A stretch of DNA of 64,000 nucleotides from contig OX235265.1 of assembly GCA_944472135.2 (NCBI GenBank), positions 41,513,459-41,577,458 on the forward strand, in the 5' to 3' direction. Below are positions 56,125 through 64,000 of the stretch, piece after piece. The translations under genes and the position numbers were made by a program. The notes below the pieces were generated by a model. It did not search any database and was not told where the DNA came from. It saw only the letters and a list, made by a program, of their open reading frames with translations. The number at the start of each line of letters is the position of its first letter. Within the stretch, counting starts at the first letter, position 1. The stretch comes from Trichobilharzia regenti (taxonomy: Eukaryota; Platyhelminthes; Trematoda; Strigeidida; Schistosomatidae).

Positions 56125-56282
56125 ATTGGTTTTGTAGGGATTTTGTTTGATTGCATGGAGGATTTCATCATGTGATGATATTAGTTAGAGAACCACTGGA
56201 AAACCTAGGAGTACTGAACAGCTGTTTCGTCAGCCTAGTTTGGGACTCTTCATCAGTAGGCACTCATCGGGGCTCGAACCCA
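56125..56282 (-). mobile_element. SINE-C, left arm of a fold-back pair
   Basis: Minus strand: complete tail (aagtattggttttgtaggg, catggaggatttcatcatg), hammerhead (core AUGAAGA) and B box (ggggctcgaacccagg). The switch to plus orientation is at cccaggac/agaagttgg. Confidence 0.85.
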
Positions 56283-56500
56283 GGACAGAAGTTGGAATTC
56301 AATGACCATTAGGTCAGGTCCAAGTGTCTCAATGATCTACGAGCTCACCTTGTAACCAGAAGGTCCTGGGTTCGAACCCTGGCGGTGGGTGCGCACTGCT
56401 GAAGAGTCCCAAACTGGGCTAACGAAACAGCTGTCTAGTACTCCCAGGTTTTCCAGTGGTTCTCTAACTGATGTCAGCTCATGATGAAATCCTCCATGAT
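56283..56500 (+). mobile_element. SINE-C, right arm of a fold-back pair
   Basis: Plus strand from agaagttggaattcaatg through A box (gtgtctcaatgatctacg), B box (gggttcgaaccc), hammerhead and tail (cagctcatgatgaaatcctc). The outer ends ggaggatttcatcatg and catgatgaaatcctcc are perfect inverted repeats. Confidence 0.85.
56392..56441 (+). ncRNA. Hammerhead ribozyme with intact catalytic core
   Basis: Core CUGAAGA (56399-56405), GAAA (56424-56427), helix III CAGCUG and GUC cleavage site before 56436. Stem II is GUCCC AAACU GGGCUAAC and helix I (CACUG with UAGUA) is weakened, so folding must be tested. Confidence 0.5.
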
Positions 56501-57144
56501 AGTAACATCTTCCATATCCCTGGTATTAATCACTCCTGTTGCGTATGTTCGGTGTAAATTCGATGAATGACTACGAATATATATATTTTTCCAGATAGAT
56601 TAGTTTGTTTTCTACACAGATATATTCGTTTACTGTAAACCTCTTTATAATTCATGCGACTTTTAATCATGAATCTCAAATCATTTAGATCTTTCAGTCA
56701 TCAGAAGTTAAATGAGAATTGTGAGCAAATACTACGAGTTTGCGTCAGTTTGAGTTGTTTTACACTACAACCAGAGGTGTAAGTTTGAAATGATTCATAT
56801 TCATTGAAAGGAATGAAAATCCACTGAATAGTATGGATTGTGTTATATGAGGTATGTAATTTGTTTCATCTCAAGGAGAATATTTAAAACAATTTACCAT
56901 CTTACTGTTTCTTTTATAAAGTTTATCAGTTGCTTAAAATATCCACTCCATAAATAACCTTACTGAACAGATGTTAGAAAATAATTTAATTTGTAATGTA
57001 ATAATACTAAATTTTTTCTAAATATAGCATGTTCGGGAAAAAGAACACTGAGTGTTATCACATACTTAACAAATAATAAAAATGAGTGTTTTTCCTTAAT
57101 GCTCGGATGGGGACTACTCACTAAATAAGAATTTCACTTAAGAC
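56501..57144. other. No gene seen
   Basis: Unassigned AT-rich DNA. Confidence 0.45.
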
Positions 57145-57340
57145 TTCATCACAAACCAACACCAGTTAGAGAATTATTTACACCAAAGTATTAACGGATA
57201 GCTGTCTCGCCCTAGGTAGGAAATCTTCAGGAGTACGCGCCCAAGAATCCAGCAGGGATAGGATCTGGGGTTTAAAGTTTATGAGGTTTTCAGTGATTAT
57301 CTAACTTACGTCAGTTCGTTACGAAATCTACACTGAAATT
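57145..57340. mobile_element. SINE-C remnants, opposite orientations
   Basis: 57145-57250 is a decayed minus-strand tail and hammerhead (cttcatcacaaaccaacacc, agctgtctcgccctagg). 57287-57335 is a plus-strand tail (ttttcagtgattatctaac, cagttcgttacgaaatc). Probably an old fold-back pair. Confidence 0.5.
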
Positions 57341-57400
57341 CATTTAAATTATTGATTAACTCCCGATTACACTTCATATCTCTTATATCTGCTTATCAGA

Positions 57401-58260
57401 TGTATTATTATTGTCCCCTTAGGTTTCGAGTGGAACATAGAGCTTCAACAACACATCTCCGCTTTGTTTCATTTACCGCTCTCCTATTTAGTTGGGTCCA
57501 TGATTGACCGCAATCTCTTATCTCTTCCTCAAACAATCTCATCCATGTCACGCTTGGACACATGCCACAATCATCTTTTCTCATTCAAATTCCACTCGAC
57601 CGATGTACTGCATTACACACTGTATCATTCAACAGTCTCTTCAGTGGTGTGTTTCCAATCCGTCTCCAGTTTCGTCTACATATTTGTTCAGCAATAAGTT
57701 CTTTGTTGGTATGTTACCAGAGTTTCTTGTTTCTAATTCTTCCTACCTGGCCACCTGATCTTCATTATGAAGCCAGTCAGCCAAGAGGGCAGCTTTTGAT
57801 AAACGTCTTCAGGGACCAGTTCGAAATGTTTTACATAACGCGAGTGACCATACTGAAGGACTGACTGACTACAAATCTGTGTTGAAAATCCGAATCTTCT
57901 TCTTTATGCTGACTGGGTGCAGGAGATTACCAGACTGGTTTCAGGTTGATGAAGACATATTATGCCCTTCCGATTCTGGCTAGCTTTGACATCTCCATCC
58001 GTTCCCACTGCCTGTGGTTGAAATCGTGCTTCCTAGAAGACTGAAGGAAGTGACCTCATTCAAATTTCTCCTGTTGACAGTGGTTGGTGCTGGTTGTTGT
58101 TGTTGTTGGCGGTGCGTGGTTATCTTCATCACATCCGTCTTCTCTATGTTCCCCTGGAGTCCTGTCTTCGTTGGCTACTTCTTCAACCAGTTTGTTAGTT
58201 TTCGCTTACAATTCTTCGAGTGTGCGTGACATTAGACATAATTCGTCAACGAAATCCTGA
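57401..58260 (-). mobile_element. LINE family 1, diverged copy
   Basis: Reversed 3' end (ttattattgtccccttagg, gtggaacatagagcttcaac) and decayed coding sequence to the region of the VNIDKTEVMK block (cttcatcacatccgtcttc at 58124, minus). Plus-strand open frames here are shadows. Closest in layout to the 9.6-kb copy. Confidence 0.75.
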
Positions 58261-59274
58261 TGTGGTGTCTTTATATTAATAAAAAACTTCATGACATTAT
58301 TGTTTTGTCCATTATAACTTGGATATTGCTTGAAATGTAAACCCTATTTATTGGTTGCATTTCTCTTATTCAAAATCCTTTTATACAGATATGTTCAAAG
58401 CTGGTTTTTCAAATGTAATACTATTTTTTTTTAAAAAGCAACATCTTTTCTAAAATGTAGGGATTTTCATTCTTGTCTTCAATAAGTTCCAAAATTTAAC
58501 TAAATGATTATTTATCTCTTTATAATGTTTTTGATTCTTAGTTCTTATAAACACAACGGTCTACACAAGCTGGCTTTCATACTGTGTATCAGGCTGGATG
58601 TTTAGTTCGTAAACAACTGTTTTCATTGATGTGATAAGAAGAACTTAGCATCAACACACTACAGTGTAGCCAAATTGAAACAGTTAAAATGTATTGTAAG
58701 CGATTCAGAAAGCGGAAAATTGTTTGAACAAGATAAGTGACTCAGTAGTTATCGAGCTAAAACAATAAAAACACGAAAAATCAATACAGTAATAAAAAAT
58801 ATAGGGTTGTTTTGCGTATACTTCACATTGTGAAGAATAACCTGAGCATTATATAGAGCTGTATCCTATATATATATATTGCATTTTGTTCATTTGAGAT
58901 TACAGCTGATAACATTATGAATAATTGAACTTAACAAGCACATCTTTTTTCGTGCAGAGAGGCATTGTGTGTAGCATGATGGTATCATTTGGTTCTCCAG
59001 CTGTCGGCAGCTTAACGGGATATCTAATATACTAAACAATGAATACATAGAAAGATGAATGATTTTTTTACACAGATAACAGATATGCTTGCCATATTCC
59101 TTAAATTATCTGTTTTTTTATCTTTATTGCCTCAAAAATTTATGGAAAACTCATATATTGGTGAAACAGGTTATGATAGTAATGAAAATAATTCACTGTT
59201 TTCTTATGTGTGTCATAAGTGATATTCTCACAATCATGGCACAGAAGTCAAATTAACTTGTTTAACAGACATTA
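58261..59274. other. No gene seen
   Basis: Unassigned AT-rich DNA with a short (AT)n run at about 58870-58880. Confidence 0.45.
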
Positions 59275-59582
59275 ACAGTCGTAACCAGTAGGGTGCAGAA
59301 GGTCGGGTGTGAGGACAAATACTCGCCAAAGACATTGGCTAGGGGTTGCGCTATGTCGTGAATTGGCAGAAGTTAGAATTCATGGGCTAGTCATTGGATC
59401 GTGTCCCAGTGGCTTAATGGTATACGAGCTCGCTAGCCTTGTAACCAGAAGGTCCTGGGTTCGAACCCTGGCGGTGGGTGCGTAGTGCTGAAGAGTCCCA
59501 AACTAGGCTGACGAAACAGTTGTCCAGTACTTCCTGCAGGTTTTCCAATGGTTGTCTAACTAATGTCAGCTCATGATGAAAT
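59275..59582 (+). mobile_element. SINE-C copy, young subfamily
   Basis: agtcgtaaccagtagggtgc, gacaaatactcgccaaagac, A box (cagtggcttaatggtatacg), B box (gggttcgaaccc), hammerhead and tail to catgatgaaatag. About four differences from the 47.1-kb copy over the shared 227 bp. It has the best-preserved A and B boxes among SINE-C copies here. Confidence 0.9.
59481..59532 (+). ncRNA. Hammerhead ribozyme with intact catalytic core
   Basis: Core CUGAAGA (59488-59494), GAAA (59513-59516), helix III CAGUUG and GUC cleavage site before 59525. Stem II as in the 47.2-kb copy. Helix I has one G/G mismatch. Confidence 0.58.
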
Positions 59583-59599
59583 AGTTTATTAGCTAAGAG

Positions 59600-59935
59600 T
59601 ATCCTTTCCGACTATTTCTTCTTCTGGTTCTACAATTATATATATAGGTTCATATACACACAATATTCTGAAATAAACGTCGTTAACAATATTGGTGTTT
59701 TTAAATACTATCTATTTGTTATGTAAGAGCAATGGAAGAGATCCACGACACAATATTGATGTTAACGAGGCTTTCAAAGCCATCTACTGCATACCAACTA
59801 ATCTTAACTTTACCTTGAAAGTTTGGTTACTACATAGTGCTGAGGCCGTTGGGATCTACATTAAGAAACCTAGCGTATGTATCTAAAAGAAGTTGGTTGG
59901 TTGGTTCAGACACTGTCCTTACCTTGGCCATCAAG
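59600..59935 (+). mobile_element. PLE C-terminal fragment with inverted UTR piece
   Basis: 59605-59650 holds, on the minus strand, the PLE UTR motif (ttgtagaaccagaagaag, then cggaaaggatactc). 59692-59925 is plus-strand endonuclease C-terminus: VNEAFKAIYCIPTNLNFTLK, VWLLHSAEAVGIYIKKPSVC and, after a stop and frameshift, the LPWP end. It corresponds to FKIIYRI...LLKTAEALAI in the 61-kb copy. A SINE-A is inserted right after the end of the reading frame. Confidence 0.7.
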
Positions 59936-60140
59936 GTGTGCTTCGGTGGCACAGTGGTTAGGACTCTCGCCGACCATGCACATCGTCCGGGGTTCGAGCC
60001 CGCACCGACGCACACCTGATATCTATGGTCGGCCTGCGAAATTTGGGCTACCGATATCCATGCTGAAAATTCCATACTTGTACCGAAAATACGGTGTGGC
60101 ATCAAGCTGTAAATCAAAAATAAATAAAAAATAAAAAAAT
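59936..60140 (+). mobile_element. SINE-A copy
   Basis: Head (gtgtgcttcggtggcacag, B box ggggttcgagccc), body (cctgatatctatggtcgg, tgctgaaaattccatac, catcaagctgtaaatc) and (AAAT)n tail. Full length. Confidence 0.93.
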
Positions 60141-60357
60141 AATGATATCTTCAGTTTGTTGTAGAAATTTCCTTAATTTTATTTGATATTCGTTTTACTA
60201 TTACATTTTTATGCTTACTATAACATAAGCGTCTTTTTTGAAATGCAGTTTCATTGTTCTTAACAAATTGAAAATATTTAAAAACACCAAAATTGATAAT
60301 GATCACTATTCTATCTTGTAAATAAACATAAATATAGTCAAACCATAGGTCATTTTA
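60141..60357. other. No gene seen
   Basis: Unassigned AT-rich spacer. Confidence 0.45.
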
Positions 60358-60591
60358 GCGTCGGTGGTATAGCGGTTAGCACGCTCGCCGACCATGCACA
60401 TGGTCCGGGGTTTGATCCTCGGCCACCGACGCACTCCTTTACCTCGCTAAGCCAGAAATAAAAGCAGGTAAAGAGGAAAGGCTGGGCGTGAGGCTAGCAA
60501 CCCCATCCTGTAAAATAAGCACTGCTACAGAATCTTCAGGCCACTAGCTTGAAGCCCAACGTCCCACTGGGGAATGTGAAGGAAAAACAAA
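60358..60591 (+). mobile_element. SINE-B copy at the PLE edge
   Basis: Head (gcgtcggtggtatagcgg, B box ggggtttgatcctcgg), body (gccagaaataaaagcagg, gggcgtgaggctagcaacc) and 3' hairpin (gtcccactggggaatg), then A-rich end. Possible target duplication taggtcatttt/tatgtcatttt at about 60346 and 60594. It sits immediately upstream of PLE coding sequence. Confidence 0.9.
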
Positions 60592-60603
60592 CTATGTCAT
60601 TTT

Positions 60604-61015
60604 GACATTTATAAAAGATACGTAAACGACACTTTCATCATCTGAAATAATAACGTAATTCTTGATGATATCTTGTTTGCTTTCAACAACTGCTATCCTT
60701 CTTTAAAATTCACCATAGAAAAAGAATCCCAACTAAGTATTCCGTTTCTTGATGTGTGTCTTAGCAGACGTAATGACGGATCTCTCAAAAGATCTATCCA
60801 CCGGAAACGCACATGGAACGGAAAACTAATTAATTTTTACAGTTGGGTGCCTATTTCCTGGAAAACGAACCTTATTCATTCGCTCTGCTTTAAGATGAGG
60901 AAAATTTGTGGTTCAGATTGCATTGACTCAGAACTTGACCTCTTAAAAGCCACACTCGCAGAAAATGGTTACCCTAACCGATTCATTGACAGCAACATGA
61001 AAGATAAGTAGTCTA
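60604..61015 (+). pseudogene. PLE reverse transcriptase, C-terminal part
   Basis: FYKRYVNDTFII (60610-60645), where YxDD has become YVND, so the first Asp of the pair is lost. A stop follows, then FAFNNCYPSLKFTIEKESQL, SIPFLDVCLSRRNDGSLKRS, IHRKRTWNGKLINFYSWVPI, CGSDCIDSELDLLKATLAEN and GYPNRFIDSN. The long open frame 60673-61011 is PLE linker sequence. Confidence 0.85.
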
Positions 61016-61151
61016 AATTGGTCACCGGCACAGTTCCAAAGAAAACCTTATTCATGAACTTGGAGTTCAAAGGTGATCAAGCTTCAGAAATGCTCAAAAA
61101 TCGTCTCTCTCTAAATCAGTCAGTAAAACGTTCTTTGCAGCAAATTTATAT

Positions 61152-61562
61152 ATGACGTTCACTAGCCGCAAGTTGTTCTCCATCTCGGTAAAAGATAAGC
61201 TCCCACTTCTGGCCGCCTCCATGTGCATCTATCAGTTTACCTGTCCTTGTGGAACAAGGTTCATTGGCAGTAGTCAGAGGACGCCTTCCATATGGATACG
61301 AGAACATATTCCAGCCATATGGTTTTGCAAGGGAGAAAGGAAGTGTGTGCGAAGCTCTATTCTGGAACATCTGATCGACTTTTGTCACTCGGTCTACCCT
61401 GACGATGATTTTAAGATCATATATAGAATCCATGCTAACTTCCCGCGTTTTCTTCGTTATAGACTTCTAAAGACAGCTGAGGCCTTGGCAATTCATGATT
61501 TTAAGCCAGACCTTTGTGTACAAAAGAAGTACGTACAATCCCTACTTCCGCTTTGGCCGTAG
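61152..61562 (+). pseudogene. PLE GIY-YIG endonuclease, best-preserved copy
   Basis: A 136-codon open frame: CIYQFTCPCGTRFIGSSQRT (Cys-rich motif, then FIG at the YIG position), IREHIPAIWFCKGERKCVR, SILEHLIDFCHS (family: HL..TGH), DFKIIYRIHANFPRFLRYRL, LKTAEALAIHDFKPDLCVQK and the C-terminal SLLPLWP before the stop at 61560. It is not interrupted by stops. Lost consensus positions (YIG to FIG, TGH to FCH) and the broken RT upstream argue against function. Confidence 0.85.
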
Positions 61563-61949
61563 AGAGAGAGACATTTATTTATTTTGTTTATCATTATTAT
61601 TACTATTCCCACCCTGAATCTTTTCCACTTCACCCACTTGACATTTTAAACCTACAGTTATTAATTTTTACATTTTTAATTTTATAATATTGAATTCTAT
61701 CTTATCAAATTTCACACCATGTTATGTAACATCTTATAATCTTATAATTATGTATACCCTTCCAAAATCTATACACCTTATGTATTATTCTATATATGAC
61801 ATTAATTATTTTGCCACTTGACACTAAACCATGATTATAATCACAAATATTTTAATTGCATTTCATACCATTATTATTTCATGTATTCACACCTTTGACC
61901 TAATTCCCTCACCGTATATAATTTCTTAAAAACCATATGTATACGATTA

Positions 61950-62310
61950 TACTTCATCGACTTTGAAAAGGCCTTCGACAGCGTCGATCGAGAGGTCATT
62001 TGGAAACTACTTCGCTACTACGGGGTCCCATCGACAATTATACATATCATCCAACAGTTATACGACAATGCTGCATGCCAAGTAATCCACAACGGGAAAC
62101 TTACGGAAGCCTTCGAAGTGAGGACGGGAGTGAGGAAAAGCTGTCTACTATCGCCAGTGATCTTCCTGATTGCAGTAGATGGGATAATGAGACAGACAGC
62201 GGGGAATGAGGAAACAGGCAAAAATGAACTCACACAAAAAGAGACTTGGAGAATCTGGACTTCGCCGATGATATATGTCTTATTTCACACAAACTGGAGG
62301 ATATACAAGT
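61950..62310 (+). pseudogene. LINE reverse-transcriptase palm
   Basis: Motif A Asp (FIDFEKAFD), motif B (GVRKSCLLSP; family GVRQGCLLSP) and motif C FADD can all be read, but in two frames: the frame from 62118 runs into TWRIWTSPMIYVLF, while FADDIC is read in the adjacent frame. N-terminal fingers and the endonuclease domain are absent. Compared with the 40.3-kb copy it keeps a normal FADD without the extra codon. Confidence 0.85.
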
Positions 62311-63129
62311 GAAAAGCAATAAGTCGGCAGAAGAAGCATCCAGATAAGTTAAGGTGAACATAGATAAAACAGAGGTGATGAAGGTTCCTGGCCAACACCA
62401 ACACAAACAACAGACAACAATCAGCCAGCACAAATGGGAGGAACCTGAAAGAAACAACCTCCTTTACCTACCTGCTGACTTGGGAAGCATCGTTTCAACT
62501 GCAGGCCGACGGGACTGACAAGGATAAAAAAGTGAGCATCAGGAAAGCAAGACAAGCTTTCACTACTCTCAAGTCTGTGTGGAGGTCAACAGCACTCCTC
62601 ACCATCGAAAATAAGATCCGGATTTCCAACTCCAATGTGAAGTCAGTCAGTGCTACTATACGGATCAGAGACTTGGCCAGCGTGTCATAAAGATCATCTC
62701 AAACAAACTGCAGACTTTCATCAACAGCCATCTTCACTCAATACCATTGAAAATAAGATGGCCAGCCAGAAAAGATCACCAACATGGATCTCTGGCAATG
62801 AGCGAACCAACACATCAGGAACCTATTGTGAAACAAATAGACAGGAAGAAATAGAGATTGATTGGTCGCCATACTCTGAGAAAACAAGCCATCAAGTGAC
62901 ATCACTAGACAAGCCATCGCTCGAGTGGAACCTAACCGAATAGGAATCGGCGAGTTGGTCGTCAGTGACAGGGTGTGGTGACTTGGAGGAGGTCATGTGA
63001 AGAGGAGATGGAAGTGTGTGGGCAGACTTGGAGTGGGGTGAAAAAGTTGGCAGAAAGCAGAAGGCAGTGGAGATGCGTAGCTGAAGCCCTATGTTCCTCT
63101 AGGAATTAAAGGATATAATAATAATAATA
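61950..63129 (+). mobile_element. LINE family 1 with RT palm, inserted in PLE UTR
   Basis: Starts inside RT motif A (FIDFEKAFDSVDREVIWKLL), continues with GVPSTIIHIIQQLYDNAAC, GVRKSCLLSPVIFLIAVDG and FADD in DFADDICLISH (about 62256-62290, another frame), then VNIDKTEVMKVPGQ, IRKARQAFTTLKSVWRSTAL and SGNERTNTSGTYCETNRQEE. It ends at tatgttcctctaggaatt and an (AAT)n tail. The near-duplicate atacgatt at 61941-61948 and 63127-63134 probably marks the target duplication. Confidence 0.9.
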
Positions 63130-63245
63130 CGATTGTACAGCTGATAATAAATTCGTTGAAAAGAGTCACTTCGCTGAATATTGTGTTCTTAAATATATAA
63201 TTGTAGAGCCAGAATAGGAAATCATCGAAAAGGATATACTTCGGT

Positions 63246-63418
63246 CAGTAATTTTTTTCTAAATTTCTGAATGAGTACTTTCGCCATATTGAAATTTATT
63301 AACTGTTGAAATGAAAAAGCATTTAAATGAACATATGATATTTAGCTTTTTAATATAAATACTATTTTTATCATCTTTTTTACTATTTCACCTTCTTCAT
63401 CTCAATACACTACACACA

Positions 63419-63463
<45 letters not shown>

Positions 63464-64000
63464 CTGTTATACATACATTAGGAGATATTTGAATGGGAAA
63501 TAAATAAACTCCAATGAAGTTAGTCATGTTAAACAACAAGTTCGACTTCTGTTAGCGTTATTATTGTAATCGTTAAACATACGTCAAGTTTTCCGAAATA
63601 TAACAGATTTTAAATATTATTATTAATTTATTCGCCTTTTAAACCTATCAAGAACCCGAAAGCAAGATAAAAGCGGGAAAAAAAGATTATTTTTTGTTTA
63701 TTTTTGAAATACTGTTAAGCCAGATAATGATCACTTGAGTATTAGTGTACTTCAGTTTTTCAATGTCACATTATAACATTCAGAATGTTTATGTCCTGTG
63801 TGAATGATGGTAACTACAACAACTAACATTCACAGTGAGAGAGATATATGAAACTATATCAGACAATATAAACAACTAGAATTTATTTATTTATTAGACA
63901 GAATAAATTTGCTAGAAATGCTAGAAATTAAGCATATTGTACCGACTAGTTTAGTTTTAATTAGAATAAAAGGTTAAAAAGACAACTATAGAAATGAACT
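63246..64000. other. No gene; (AT)n tract
   Basis: Unassigned AT-rich DNA containing an (AT)n microsatellite at 63422-63462. Confidence 0.5.
63422..63462. repeat. (AT)n microsatellite
   Basis: Uninterrupted AT dinucleotide run of about 41 bp. Confidence 0.95.

Larger units (their letters stand above)
60600..63245 (+). mobile_element. Penelope-like element split by a LINE in its 3' UTR
   Basis: RT C-terminal part (60604-61015), endonuclease (61152-61562), T-rich 3' UTR (61563-61949), then LINE family 1 (61950-63129), then the rest of the UTR with two tandem versions of the tgta.agcctga-type motif at about 63135-63175 and 63200-63240. The motif begins about 400 bp past the ORF end when the LINE is removed, similar to the 26-kb copy. 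5' truncated. Confidence 0.8.

Noticed and set aside
61152..61562. Active domesticated endonuclease
   Set aside because: The frame is open for 136 codons, but key positions are altered and it lies in place within a truncated PLE with a broken RT.
63422..63462. Replication origin or promoter in the AT tract
   Set aside because: A plain (AT)n microsatellite without other signals; similar tracts occur at 11.3, 11.9 and 12.6 kb.

Overview
The window is AT-rich, gene-poor DNA from a metazoan, most likely a schistosomatid trematode. The host call rests on the mobile-element mix. There are dispersed copies of the tRNA-headed hammerhead-ribozyme repeat known from schistosomes (Sm-alpha type), Penelope-like elements (PLEs) with a GIY-YIG endonuclease, decayed LINE reverse transcriptases and a Merlin-type DNA transposon relic. 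I found no host protein exon, rRNA or functional tRNA gene that I can defend. The region reads as intergenic DNA or one or more very long introns filled with repeats.

Five short-repeat families recur and are given working names. SINE-A and SINE-B share a 76-nt tRNA-like head but have different bodies; SINE-B ends in the same 3' hairpin as the resident LINE. SINE-C is a unit of about 410 bp with internal tRNA-like A and B boxes and a minimal type I hammerhead just downstream. It is the commonest element here and often forms head-to-head (fold-back) pairs. The Sm-alpha-like family is a unit of about 330 bp with its own tRNA head and hammerhead. SINE-D is a rarer tRNA-headed repeat, seen twice.

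Layout: 0.3-5 kb holds SINE-C, SINE-D and a SINE-B nested in SINE-C. From 5 to 11 kb there are LINE 3' ends, one carrying a nested Sm-alpha-like insertion with a 14-bp target duplication. From 14 to 23 kb there are LINE 3' ends, SINE-C fold-backs, the Merlin relic (18.9-19.8 kb) and a PLE remnant with long inverted arms (22.6-23.3 kb). At 24.7-25.4 kb lies a second kind of LINE. The best PLE copy spans 26.1-28.4 kb. From 33 to 48 kb come two related PLE 3' ends (33.9 and 41.7 kb), a LINE with its RT core (39.4-40.7 kb), several SINEs, a local duplication (43.3/44.8 kb) and a small element with a 37-bp inverted repeat (45.6 kb). From 48 to 64 kb there are more LINE ends, the inverted Sm-alpha-like copy at 54.5 kb, near-identical SINE-C copies, and a PLE whose 3' UTR is split by a LINE (60.6-63.2 kb).

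The autonomous elements plausibly served the short ones. The LINE machinery is the likely driver of SINE-B because of the shared 3' end. The most interesting signal is SINE-C: at least six copies keep an intact hammerhead catalytic core, and some copies join tail-to-head like tandem monomers, which suggests a retrozyme-like, self-cleaving retroelement. All family names, boundaries and activity statements come from reading by eye, without alignment or folding software.
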